In this document: in pieces, positions 1 through 7,364 of the stretch | Layout of the letters: every line of letters starts with the position of its first letter | How positions within the stretch are numbered: position 1 is the first letter of the stretch | Origin: CAZCRE01 sp964501075 | Lineage (GTDB): Archaea; Thermoproteota; Bathyarchaeia; Bathyarchaeales; Bathycorpusculaceae | Direction: 5' to 3' | Length of the DNA stretch: 26,056 nucleotides | NCBI GenBank assembly: GCA_964501075.1 | Contig: CAZCRE010000006.1 | Location: 1-26,056, forward strand | Position numbers and translations under genes: made by a program | The notes under the pieces: generated by a model | What the model was told of the DNA's origin: nothing | Database searches by the model: none | The model's input: only the letters and a program-made list of their open reading frames with translations

Positions 1-529
1 CCAACGCTGGCATCTTTGCCCTGACGGTTTCAACTGCGTCTTCCAAAGTTCTTTCTGCGATTACGGTATCACCTTCTACAGACACTTTGCTAACGGAAGT
101 TATCTGGGGTATGTTCAAAGACTCTCCAAGCCTAGGAGCGACGAGCCCAGAGAAACTATCTAGCGATGTTTCACCACAAAGAATCAGATCGTATCCTCCA
201 ATTTTCTTTATCGCTTCTGTTAAGACATACGCGGTTCCTGAAGTATCAAGATCCTTGAAACCTGAATCGCTCATAAGGTAAGCCCTGTCTGCGCCCATCG
301 CAAGAGCTTCGCGCAGAACCGTTTTAGCGTCTTCAGCGCTCACGGTCACGGTACATATCTCGGTGTCACCGAGTTTTTCCCTCATCCTCACAGCTTCTTC
401 CAATGCATTCTTGTCAAAATCACTGATTTTCTTTGGTGCACTGGCTGTCAAAAGCTGTCTGGTTGAAGGATCAACCTTCAACTGTGAGACATCCACAGCC
501 TGCTTCAGACAAACAATTATCCTTTTCAA
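1..529 (-). CDS. etfB: Electron transfer flavoprotein beta subunit, 3' end outside window
   Basis: The reverse strand reads as one open frame from 529 to the window edge, about 176 residues of a family that is usually about 260. It begins MKRIIVCLKQAVDVSQLKVD, the usual EtfB opening, followed by a segment with DKNALEEAVRMRE and ALAMGADRAYLMSD and then ILCGETSLDSFSGLVAPRLG, the adenine-nucleotide binding region of the family. EtfB pairs with EtfA to pass electrons from dehydrogenases to quinones or ferredoxin partners. I chose TTG at 529 because a GGAG at 538-541 lies 8 nt upstream and the protein then starts at the conserved MK; GTG at 538 is the alternative but overlaps that GGAG. EtfA would be expected beyond the left edge. 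Divergent from thrC. Confidence 0.85.
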   Translation of the reverse strand, partial: MKRIIVCLKQAVDVSQLKVDPSTRQLLTASAPKKISDFDKNALEEAVRMREKLGDTEICTVTVSAEDAKTVLREALAMGADRAYLMSDSGFKDLDTSGTAYVLTEAIKKIGGYDLILCGETSLDSFSGLVAPRLGESLNIPQITSVSKVSVEGDTVIAERTLEDAVETVRAKMPAL

Positions 530-585
530 GCTGTTCACTCCAAACCGTATTTTCCATGATAGAGGGATAAACCGTTTGCCTTTGC

Positions 586-593
586 ATATTAAA
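586..593 (-). promoter_or_regulatory. Putative TATA box for etfB
   Basis: On the reverse strand an AT-rich box (TTTAATAT) preceded by a purine-rich BRE-like CGAAAC lies about 57 nt before the TTG start, which would give a leader of about 30 nt carrying the GGAG at 538-541. Position and composition fit an archaeal promoter; no experimental support. Confidence 0.4.
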
Positions 594-621
594 AGTTTCG
601 ATTCAAACAAAACTGTTAAAC

Positions 622-629
622 CTAAATAC
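622..629 (+). promoter_or_regulatory. Putative TATA box for thrC
   Basis: CTAAATAC about 30 nt before the GTG start at 659 would place transcription start a few bases before the start codon, so a very short leader or leaderless message. No good Shine-Dalgarno precedes the GTG, which agrees with that. Confidence 0.4.
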
Positions 630-658
630 CGACGAATCTTACAAGAAGACGGAAGCAT

Positions 659-1777
659 GTGTACACCTTGAAATACCGAATCACTTGTTTAAAGTGTGGT
701 AGACCGTCGCTGAGTCTTCTTAATTACAGATGCCAATCATGCGGTGCACCTTTGAACGTTGAGCAACATGGGAAATTCGAAGAGGAGAAAATTCATGGCG
801 AGAACCGCAGTCTGTGGCGTTATTCACATGCGTTTCCGTACATAGATGAGGCGGACATAGTTTCACTGGGGGAAGGCTGGACACCTTTGGTCAAGTTCTC
901 AAAGAACGTAAGCTTCAAACTCGAAAACCTCAACCCAACTGGCTCATTCAAGGACAGAGGATCAAGCATACTAGTGTCAGCGTTGCACAAACTGATAAGA
1001 GAAGCTGACGGCTACATGTCCGAAGATTCCTCAGGCAATGCGGGGGCTTCGATAGCCGCATACTCTGCCAGAGCGGGATTGAAGGCGAAGGTCTACGTTC
1101 CTGAAACCGTTTCTGGTCCAAAGCTCAACCAGATTCAATTCTATGGTGCAGAAGTTGTCAAGGTGGCAGGAGGTCGAAGCAAGGTTGCGAACGAAGCACA
1201 AAAAGTTGGGAAAGGGAAATTCTATGTGGGCCACATATTGCACCCTTTGTTCAGGGACGGAATGAGAAGCCTTGCATACGAAATAGTTGAACAACTTGAT
1301 TGGCGTGCGCCAGAGAGCATCTATTTGCCGGTGTCAGCGGGTACTCTACTGCTGGGTTTGATAAGTGGGTTCAATCATTTGAGAGAGTCCAGCATACTCA
1401 GAACTATGCCAAGGATAGTTGCTTGTCAAACAAACCAGGTTTCGCCCCTTTACCATCATTTCAAGAACTTGGCTTATACGCCGCCTCGGCATCTAACATC
1501 GATTGCCGACGCCTTAGTAAGCGTTAATCCGCCTCTGTTGGAGGTCATGGTTGAACGATTGAAAGCGGTAAATGGTGATGCTGTCATTGTCGATGAAGAT
1601 GAGATCCTCTTCGCTTTCAAAGAGCTTTCGAAACATGGCTTTTTTGTTGAACCAAGCTCTGCTGTCGCATATGCCGGATATAAGAAACAGATTGACAACA
1701 AAGACGTGTCAAAAGACGATTATGCCGTGGTGGTTCTTACAGGAACAGGTCTGAAAACTGCGCTCAAGCCTGACTGA
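659..1777 (+). CDS. thrC: Threonine synthase
   Basis: A 372-residue PLP enzyme of fold type II that converts O-phosphohomoserine to threonine in the cytoplasm. The N-terminus holds a zinc-ribbon-like pair CLKCG / CQSCG (C10, C13, C25, C28) common in archaeal threonine synthases. The segment GEGWTPL is followed by NPTGSFKDRG with the PLP-binding lysine at K98, then SSGNAGASIAAYSARAG and a glycine-rich LPVSAGTLLLG phosphate-binding loop. Length is normal for the family. The start is GTG at 659; an ATG at 657 overlaps it but runs into a stop after four codons, and TTG at 668 is a second choice. Cysteate synthase and other fold II relatives cannot be excluded by motif alone, but threonine synthase is the best fit. 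Ends 113 nt before the thermosome start. Confidence 0.85.
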   Translation: MYTLKYRITCLKCGRPSLSLLNYRCQSCGAPLNVEQHGKFEEEKIHGENRSLWRYSHAFPYIDEADIVSLGEGWTPLVKFSKNVSFKLENLNPTGSFKDRGSSILVSALHKLIREADGYMSEDSSGNAGASIAAYSARAGLKAKVYVPETVSGPKLNQIQFYGAEVVKVAGGRSKVANEAQKVGKGKFYVGHILHPLFRDGMRSLAYEIVEQLDWRAPESIYLPVSAGTLLLGLISGFNHLRESSILRTMPRIVACQTNQVSPLYHHFKNLAYTPPRHLTSIADALVSVNPPLLEVMVERLKAVNGDAVIVDEDEILFAFKELSKHGFFVEPSSAVAYAGYKKQIDNKDVSKDDYAVVVLTGTGLKTALKPD

Positions 1778-1802
1778 TCATAAATCTTCAAAACACGGTC
1801 TT

Positions 1803-1816
1803 TGAAAACGTTTTCA
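1803..1816. promoter_or_regulatory. Perfect 14-bp palindrome upstream of thermosome promoter
   Basis: TGAAAACGTTTTCA is a perfect palindrome ending 19 nt before the TATA box of the thermosome gene and about 25 nt after the thrC stop. Its position just upstream of the BRE/TATA suits a dimeric activator or a heat-shock regulator site; as RNA it would form only a loopless stem, so a terminator role is less likely. The role is inferred. Confidence 0.45.
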
Positions 1817-1835
1817 CAGTGTCTCTTTAGAAAAA

Positions 1836-1843
1836 CTTATATT
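1836..1843 (+). promoter_or_regulatory. Thermosome promoter (BRE/TATA) and strong Shine-Dalgarno
   Basis: GAAAAA followed by CTTATATT forms a good archaeal BRE plus TATA. Transcription would start near 1865. A strong GAGGAGGT at 1873-1880 lies 10 nt before the TTG start at 1891 and decides that start. Confidence 0.6.
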
Positions 1844-1890
1844 GTAATGCTGTTTCTGTTGTTGACGCATTAGAGGAGGTTGTATAAGAT

Positions 1891-3552
1891 TTGTCATCAT
1901 CTGGACAAGCTGGCGGAGTGCCAGTTCTAGTATTAAAAGAAGGCTCCAGCCGCTCAAGAGGCAAGGAAGCCCAACACACAAACATAATGGCCGCAAAAAT
2001 AGTCGCTGAAACCGTGAGAAGCTCCCTAGGACCCAAAGGTATGGACAAGATGCTCGTTGACAGCTTTGGCGACGTGACAATAACAAGCGATGGACGCACG
2101 ATCTTGGACGAAATGGACATCCAACACCCAGCCGCCAAAATGATGGTGGAGGTGGCAAAAACACAGGACAACGAAGCTGGTGACGGAACAACTACAGCGG
2201 TCATAATATCGGGTGAGCTTTTGAACAAGGCTGAAGAACTAATCGAGAAAAACGTTCATCCCACGATAATAATTGATGGCTTCAGAAAAGCCTCAGAAAA
2301 GGCACTAGAAGTTCTGGAAAAGATCGCAATACCTGTTGATCTAAATTCGCAAGATTATCCCAAGAAGGTCGCTATGACTTCTATGGCGAGCAAACTTGTA
2401 GCTGAACACAGAGAATACTTGGCTGACCTTGCGGTCAAATCCATTCTAGCGGTTGCAGAGAAAATTGGCGACAAATACAAGGTAGATGTAGAAGACGTGA
2501 AAGTTGAGAAGAAACCAGGCGAGTCAATAGGAGATACCAAGTTGATTCAGGGGATAGTGCTGGATAAGGAGGTTTCTCATTCTGGGATGCCAAAACGCGT
2601 AGAGAGAGCTAAGATTGCGTTGCTCGACTGCCCACTTGAAATCGAGAAAACCGAGTTTGATGCGAAGATCAACATTGAAAGCCCAGAACAGATGGGCGCT
2701 TTTCTGAAACAAGAGGAAGAAATGCTGAGGGAAATGGTTGAAAAGATCGTCAAAGTCGGCGCAAACGTGGTCCTTTGTGAAAAAGGCGTCGATGACATGG
2801 TTCAGCACTTTATGGCGAGAAAAGGAATACTCGCCGTCAGAAGAATTAAGAAGTCAGACATAGAGAAGCTTGCCAAAGCTACAGGCGGAAAAATCGTCAC
2901 CAAACTAGACGCAATGACCCAAGATGACTTGGGACACGCAAACCTAGTCGAAGAACGCAAGATAGGCGAAGACAAAATGACCTTTATCGAAGGCTGTAAA
3001 CACCCTAAGGCGGTCACTATTCTGATAAGAGGTGGAACACAGCGTATCGTGGACGAAGCTGAGAGATCCTTGCACGACGCTCTGTGCGTAGTCAAAGATG
3101 TGTTTGAAGAGCCGAAAATCGTCGCTGGCGGCGGTTCACCAGAACTTGAAGTCTCGCATATGCTCAGGAATTACGCTGAAACATTTCCAGGAAGAGAACA
3201 ACTTGCAGTTAGAGCTTTCGCAGAAGCACTTGAAGTAGTGCCAACGACTTTAACGGAAAACGCGGGTCTAGACCCAATCGACGTGTTGTCTGAACTGAGA
3301 GCAAGACATGAAAAGGGCGAAACGTGGGCAGGACTTGAAGTTCTGACTGGAAAAATCCAAGACATGGCTAGGGCGGGAGTATTCGAACCTTTAGCTGTTA
3401 AGAAACAAATAATCAAGTCAGCAACTGAAGCTGCAACAATGCTTCTGAAAATAGATGATGTGATTGCATCTGGAAAGACAAGAGCCCCACCAATGCCACC
3501 CGGAGGAGGCATGCCTCCAGGCGGTGGATACCCGGGTATGGGGGAGTACTAG
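1891..3552 (+). CDS. ths: Thermosome subunit (group II chaperonin)
   Basis: A 553-residue ATP-driven chaperonin subunit that assembles into a double-ring cage folding proteins in the cytoplasm. Visible signatures are GPKGMDKMLVD near residue 50, TITSDGRTILDEM, AKTQDNEAGDGTTTA (nucleotide binding), the apical region with GIVLDKEVSH and MPKRVERAKIALLDCPLEI, and VAGGGSPELEVS with NAGLDPIDVL near the C-terminus. It ends in the glycine/methionine-rich tail typical of thermosomes (PPGGGMPPGGGYPGMGEY). Starts at TTG with the Shine-Dalgarno described at 1873-1880. The gene ends in TAG, and the very next codons are an open frame, in the same frame, that encodes RNA polymerase subunit K. A palindrome and strong promoter precede it, suggesting heat-responsive control. 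Confidence 0.95.
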   Translation: MSSSGQAGGVPVLVLKEGSSRSRGKEAQHTNIMAAKIVAETVRSSLGPKGMDKMLVDSFGDVTITSDGRTILDEMDIQHPAAKMMVEVAKTQDNEAGDGTTTAVIISGELLNKAEELIEKNVHPTIIIDGFRKASEKALEVLEKIAIPVDLNSQDYPKKVAMTSMASKLVAEHREYLADLAVKSILAVAEKIGDKYKVDVEDVKVEKKPGESIGDTKLIQGIVLDKEVSHSGMPKRVERAKIALLDCPLEIEKTEFDAKINIESPEQMGAFLKQEEEMLREMVEKIVKVGANVVLCEKGVDDMVQHFMARKGILAVRRIKKSDIEKLAKATGGKIVTKLDAMTQDDLGHANLVEERKIGEDKMTFIEGCKHPKAVTILIRGGTQRIVDEAERSLHDALCVVKDVFEEPKIVAGGGSPELEVSHMLRNYAETFPGREQLAVRAFAEALEVVPTTLTENAGLDPIDVLSELRARHEKGETWAGLEVLTGKIQDMARAGVFEPLAVKKQIIKSATEAATMLLKIDDVIASGKTRAPPMPPGGGMPPGGGYPGMGEY

Positions 3553-3555
3553 AAC

Positions 3556-3810
3556 ACGCCTGAAGAACCAAAGATCTCCATAGGTCCGCCGAAGATTACT
3601 CGCTTCGAGAAGGCCAGGGTAGTGGGTGCTAGGGCGCTTCAGATTTCAATGGGTGCTCCTATTCTTGTTGAATTGTCTGAAGGTTCCTCAAGTCCAATAG
3701 ACATAGCGTTGAAGGAACTTGGGACCGGCATGTTGCCTATGACTATCAGAAGAACATTGCCTGATGGTTCATTTCAGGACATTCCGCTAAAATGGCTAAT
3801 AGCGCATTGA
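3556..3810 (+). CDS. rpoK: DNA-directed RNA polymerase subunit K (RPB6-like)
   Basis: Small RNA polymerase core subunit homologous to eukaryotic RPB6 and bacterial omega, which stabilises the polymerase assembly. The diagnostic stretch ITRFEKARVVGARALQISMG is followed by APILVELSEG, SPIDIALKEL and LPMTIRRTLPDG. The frame is open from directly after the thermosome TAG (3550-3552) and contains no ATG, GTG or TTG before the conserved core; the first GTG (3622) falls inside it and would delete TRFEKAR. ACG at 3556 lies 9 nt after GGGGGAG (3540-3546, inside the thermosome tail codons) and gives an 84-residue protein starting near PEEPKISIGPP, similar to the short acidic N-terminus I recall for other TACK RpoK. 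Start by ACG, by ATT/ATA/ATC, or TAG readthrough are all possible; the product itself is secure. Confidence 0.85.
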   Translation, partial: TPEEPKISIGPPKITRFEKARVVGARALQISMGAPILVELSEGSSSPIDIALKELGTGMLPMTIRRTLPDGSFQDIPLKWLIAH

Positions 3811-3824
3811 GCTCTTTGAATATG

Positions 3825-3849
3825 CCTTTTTTCACTCCTTTTCTTTTCT
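3825..3849 (+). terminator. Pyrimidine-rich terminator tract after rpoK
   Basis: Just after the rpoK stop, 3825-3849 is nearly all pyrimidine with T runs of six, four and four. Archaeal transcripts commonly end in such T tracts without a hairpin. The remaining gap up to 3940 shows no further gene; the next gene is on the opposite strand. Confidence 0.45.
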
Positions 3850-3940
3850 GGAGTAACTGTGCAAGAACGTTTTTGGAGAGTCAAGAAAACATCCCGTTGC
3901 ACCATGCTGTTACTTGCCCTCCAAGTTTCTTAAGACTCTA

Positions 3941-4435
3941 TCAGATGGTATTACTGTCTTTGTATTCGGCCATGTGCACTTTTGCTTTCCCAAGTGTCTG
4001 GTCAATTCTTGACCAATGAGCTCCTTGCCAGTATATTTGCCCACATTTTGGGCATCTCCAAAACTCGTCGTAGTGACTAAGCGTGTTCTTCTCGACTCTT
4101 TCGGTGATTTCCCCTTTAGGTATTGTCCTTACGCCTGCATTACATTTTGGGCATCTTGACTTGGTCATGTCTACATCCAAACTGAAACCAAACCTCTTAG
4201 CTAGTCTGGCCAGTTTTTCTTCTTCCGTCTTTCCATCCACATAGAAGACATCTATCCCCTTTGCTGTTGCACGCTTAAAGAGTTCAAGATCTCTTGTAAG
4301 CAACGCTCTTCTCTCTCTCTTGGACACTGTAATTAAGCAATCATCATCCAGTTTGGTTGAGTATGCCACATCATGCCCGAGAATGCGAAGCCAGCGCGTA
4401 AGCTTTCCAAGCATGCCATCTGCAACAAACTTCAG
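3941..4435 (-). CDS. Mut7-C family PIN-like RNase with zinc ribbon
   Basis: About 164 residues. The N-terminal part matches the Mut7-C (former DUF82) PIN-like RNase fold: KFVADGMLGKLTRWLRILG, then LLTRDLEL and VFYVDGKTEEEK. The C-terminal part is a zinc ribbon with CPKC and CPKC knuckles about 30 residues apart, then WQGAHW. Usual members begin MKFVADGMLGKL; here that methionine position is CTG (4435-4433), two nt after the pyrC stop, with GGAG nine nt upstream. The first ATG (4414) would remove the conserved acidic residue of FVADG, so I chose CTG. It follows pyrC in the same direction and is probably cotranscribed. Substrate unknown; a role in RNA turnover is inferred from the family. Confidence 0.8.
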   Translation of the reverse strand: MKFVADGMLGKLTRWLRILGHDVAYSTKLDDDCLITVSKRERRALLTRDLELFKRATAKGIDVFYVDGKTEEEKLARLAKRFGFSLDVDMTKSRCPKCNAGVRTIPKGEITERVEKNTLSHYDEFWRCPKCGQIYWQGAHWSRIDQTLGKAKVHMAEYKDSNTI

Positions 4436-4437
4436 GG

Positions 4438-5778
4438 CTACTCTCTCCGTACTATTTTTCCAATTCCTATCTCTGCAACGATTTCTCCTTCATCCATGAC
4501 TAGTTTACCATTGACGAATGCTTTAACAGGTTTTCCTTCGACCTTCCACCCATCAAAGGGAGAGTATTTCGCTTTTGAGTGAAACTTTGAAGCATCGATC
4601 TTGTATTCTCTGTTTAAATCCACCACAGTCAAGTCTGCCACGTTTCCCTCTTCCAAAGATCCTCTGCCTTTCAATCCAAAGATCTCCGCTGGTTTCCTTG
4701 ACATTAACCTGACTACATCTGCCAAAGACAGGCGCCCAAGTTTCACCGCGGTAAGCAGCAACGGCAGAGTGGTTTCCAAACCTGGAATCCCGACCTTAAC
4801 ATTCCAAACGCTCTTCGCTTTCTTCTCTTCCAGCGCGTGTGGTGCGTGATCTGAAGCCAAGATGTCAACACAGCCATCCTTCACACCTCTCCATAATGCC
4901 GTGATGTGCTTCTTCTCCCTGACAGGCGGAATCGTCACTGCTAACATGCCCGTTTTGATTAGGTCATCTGCTGTTAGAAACAGGTTATGAGGGGTCGTTT
5001 CGCAGGTTATTGGCGTTGAAAATGCCTTTTCATTGCATATTGCGCCCAATCCCCTTCTTGTGCTGACATGGCAGAAATGTACATGTGTTTTGACACGTTT
5101 GGCAATCCCTATTATCCGATAGATTGCTTTTACTTCTACATTTTCTGAGTGAGCCTTGAGAAACGCTTGCACACCATTCTGGCTGGCACGCTCCAACCTA
5201 CCACGATTCTTTTCCAGCAAGACTCGATCCTCTGCGTGAACTGCCACTGGAATCCCTAAGCTACTGAGATTTCTGAAAGCTCTCAGTAGGGCATGTTCAT
5301 CGCTAACATCTAGGCCCCCCACTTGTTCGGTCATAAAAAGCTTGAAGGCTACTATGCCCTCTTCAACGATTCTTTCAATCTCATTTGTATCTTCTGGAAA
5401 CTCTGAATAGAAACCAACGTTCACCAAAAGCTTCTTTGCAGCAATTCTCATTCGGTTCCGAAGAGTCTCCATGCTCATTGTTGTAGGCTTGTTGTTTGGC
5501 ATGTCCAAAACAGTTGTGAATCCGCCTGCAGCAGCCGCTGCTGTTCCACTGCAAAAATCTTCTTTGTAAGTTTTTCCTTCATCTCTAAGATGCACGTGGG
5601 CATCAATTAGGCCTGGCAACACCAGAAGGTTTTTCAGATCAACCTTGCCTGCGGCATGTGGCATGCTTGCCTCTCTGCCTATTCTGACGATCTTACCATG
5701 GTCTACTGCTATGCTGCAGTTCACAATTCCTTTTTTAAGGTATGCATTGGCGTTGTTCAAGACGAGGTCAACAATCAA
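4438..5778 (-). CDS. pyrC: Dihydroorotase
   Basis: A 446-residue zinc amidohydrolase that cyclises carbamoyl-aspartate to dihydroorotate, the third step of pyrimidine synthesis. Visible are the metal motif DAHVHLRD (H61, H63), the substrate loop VLDMPNNKPTT, a lysine in EGIVAFKLFM that fits the carboxylated metal bridge, CHVSTRRG, and the catalytic ASDHAPH. A beta-sandwich segment flanks the barrel at both ends (LVLPGLID; ADLTVVDLNREYKID). Length matches class I dihydroorotases. Starts at TTG 5778 with only a weak Shine-Dalgarno. A short inverted repeat lies 15 nt upstream. The Mut7-C gene follows after two bases. Allantoinase is the main look-alike, but the context-free motifs favour dihydroorotase. 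Confidence 0.85.
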   Translation of the reverse strand: MIVDLVLNNANAYLKKGIVNCSIAVDHGKIVRIGREASMPHAAGKVDLKNLLVLPGLIDAHVHLRDEGKTYKEDFCSGTAAAAAGGFTTVLDMPNNKPTTMSMETLRNRMRIAAKKLLVNVGFYSEFPEDTNEIERIVEEGIVAFKLFMTEQVGGLDVSDEHALLRAFRNLSSLGIPVAVHAEDRVLLEKNRGRLERASQNGVQAFLKAHSENVEVKAIYRIIGIAKRVKTHVHFCHVSTRRGLGAICNEKAFSTPITCETTPHNLFLTADDLIKTGMLAVTIPPVREKKHITALWRGVKDGCVDILASDHAPHALEEKKAKSVWNVKVGIPGLETTLPLLLTAVKLGRLSLADVVRLMSRKPAEIFGLKGRGSLEEGNVADLTVVDLNREYKIDASKFHSKAKYSPFDGWKVEGKPVKAFVNGKLVMDEGEIVAEIGIGKIVRRE

Positions 5779-5792
5779 ATAGTCCGCTCTCT

Positions 5793-5807
5793 CGTTATTG
5801 GATAACG
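5793..5807. promoter_or_regulatory. Inverted repeat in the pyrC leader
   Basis: CGTTAT and ATAACG separated by three bases lie 15-29 nt before the pyrC TTG start. It could be an operator or a small leader hairpin limiting translation. With six-base arms chance is not excluded. Confidence 0.25.
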
Positions 5808-5832
5808 TGAGATCTAATGTTAAAAGCTTACC

Positions 5833-6357
5833 TTATTGCGAGCCTATTTCCAGCTGGTAGGTGACTAGAGCCAGCTTGTTGCCCCAGGGGGTTTCAATGG
5901 TCGTCTCGATTGTTGGTTTGAAGCCGTTCTTTCGTAAGATCGTCTTGCATGGTTCTCTTCTTTTCCAGCGTTTACAATGATGTTCCTTATCCTTTTCCCT
6001 TCTTGTTCTGCCAATACTTTGCTTAGGAGTTGTGTTCGAATACCCTTTCTTGTGTTTTCTGGAAGATCACTATTCGGTCTAGTTCCGCTAATGACTCATT
6101 CTTTTGCGCCATTTGGGCGAAGCAAGATTTTACATCTGTTCTCAAGAGCAAGGTAGAACTCTGATTTCCCCGAAGTTGCGGTCTCAGGCATGGTTTTTTC
6201 GGAAGAAGCTTGTCTAACATATTTTTTCTGGGATGCTGAATTTTGTAACGTTGTCTTGGTAGATTTGGCTGTTCTTGTCTTTCAGCAATTCTGTGAGCTT
6301 TCTACTGAGAGCTCTAACGCCATTCTGGCTCGCCTTATTGGTCGTGATTTTTTCCAT
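5833..6357 (-). pseudogene. Multiply frameshifted remnant of an unrecognised protein gene
   Basis: Coding-like peptide passes from frame to frame on the reverse strand. ATG at 6357 opens 47 residues (MEKITTNKASQNGVRALSRK...) ending at TAG 6214; another frame gives SGKSEFYLALENRCKILLRP up to TGA 6096; a third gives ESLAELDRIVIFQKTQE; a fourth gives RTQLLSKVLAEQEGKRIRN and IIVNAGKEE; the last gives CKTILRKNGFKPTIETTIE, TPWGNKLALVTYQLEIGSQ and a stop at 5833. Joined, these make one protein of about 160 residues, so at least three indels separate it from an intact gene. I do not recognise the family. It is either a genuine pseudogene or an error-rich stretch of the assembly; the neighbouring genes are intact, which favours true decay. 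The intervening stretch holds no other gene. Confidence 0.5.
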
Positions 6358-6444
6358 TGATGGTCATTTACGGTCTATCTCGATAATACTTTTCTCATCG
6401 AATCTCTGTGGCGTTGGTAAAGGTGAGCTGGCTTTTGGTCGTAG

Positions 6445-7353
6445 TCAGTCAATTATCTTGAAAAAGTCTCTCTCTGTTATTATCCCGACGAGTTTGCTAT
6501 TCTCAATGACTGGCACGGCACCTATATCTTTGTCTTGCATTATCTTTGCTGCTTGTCCAACATCTGCCGTTGGCTCAATCGTTGAAACATTTTTTGAAGC
6601 TATTTCGAACGCAGGGGTGTTTAAGACTTGTATTATGGTGCCAGATTTTAGGTGTTTGAATACTTCTCCTGAGCCGAAAAATCGTATGATATCCATCGCC
6701 GTTATGATGCCCACCACTTTGTCGTTGGCGATTATTGGAAGTCTTCTGAATCCTTGCGTCACCATTGCTTGTTCAGCTTCAAAAATCGTCGTTTTTGACA
6801 GGGCCGTGACAACTTCTTGTGACATTAGCTGGGCCACGTTTACTCCGCTCAGTCTGTCTGCAAAGAGGTTTGCTATGTCTCTTTCCGTGATTATCGCTTT
6901 GACACTGTTGTTCTCGTCAACCACGGGCAGTCCGCCGAGGTTTTTCTCTGTCATCAATCTGATTGCTTCACTTATCTTTGCAGACATCTTGATTGAAACG
7001 ACTTTTTGGGTCATAACAAGTCTTATGGGTTCATTTATGGCCTTGAAAATGTTTCCGGCAAACTTTTGGCGGATTATTTCAAACTTTTTTCCGCCCCCGA
7101 GGTAATCAATTATGTCGGTTGCCGTGACGATTCCTTCCAGAGATCTAGTTCCTGAGTCAGTTATTGGGATTCTTCGAAATCCTTCTCGTGTCATCATCTG
7201 GATTGCATTATAGATCGGTGTGGTTTGTGGCATGGTGACGACTGCCCTCTTGGCGATGCTCAAGATCTCGCTTTCATGCTTTTTGGCAGGGTGGGTTTTC
7301 AAATTGAGGTCGCCCTTTCCCCTTAGCGTTCTTCTGAAACCTTCGTGACTCAA
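6445..7353 (-). CDS. Protein of four CBS domains
   Basis: 302 residues made almost wholly of CBS domains, which bind adenine nucleotides and act as energy or ligand sensors. Approximate domains: 28-86, 112-166, 174-228 and 247-302, each ending in the typical G-I-I/V-T-x-x-D strand-helix (GIVTATDII, AIITERDIA, GIITAMDII, GIITERDFF). Domains 1 and 3 share the sequence GFRR(I/L)PI, a sign of internal duplication of a CBS pair. No membrane segment or enzyme domain is attached, so it would be a soluble stand-alone sensor that acts on a partner. Starts at TTG 7353 with GAGGAG about 8 nt upstream, 11 nt after the next CBS gene stops, so the three CBS genes look like one transcript. A long open frame on the opposite strand is its shadow. 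Confidence 0.85.
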   Translation of the reverse strand: MSHEGFRRTLRGKGDLNLKTHPAKKHESEILSIAKRAVVTMPQTTPIYNAIQMMTREGFRRIPITDSGTRSLEGIVTATDIIDYLGGGKKFEIIRQKFAGNIFKAINEPIRLVMTQKVVSIKMSAKISEAIRLMTEKNLGGLPVVDENNSVKAIITERDIANLFADRLSGVNVAQLMSQEVVTALSKTTIFEAEQAMVTQGFRRLPIIANDKVVGIITAMDIIRFFGSGEVFKHLKSGTIIQVLNTPAFEIASKNVSTIEPTADVGQAAKIMQDKDIGAVPVIENSKLVGIITERDFFKIID

Positions 7354-7364
7354 TTATGTTCTCC

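Noticed and set aside
590..610. tRNA-like T-loop sequence (TTTCGATTCAA)
   Set aside because: No matching acceptor, D or anticodon arms around it.
3550..3552. TAG read as pyrrolysine to fuse thermosome and RpoK
   Set aside because: TAG closes many other genes here with conserved C-termini, no decoding signal is visible, and a free RpoK start is simpler. Kept only as an alternative.
6275..7105. 276-codon forward open frame
   Set aside because: It lies opposite the intact CBS-domain gene, whose domains are unmistakable; the forward product shows serine-rich low-information sequence.
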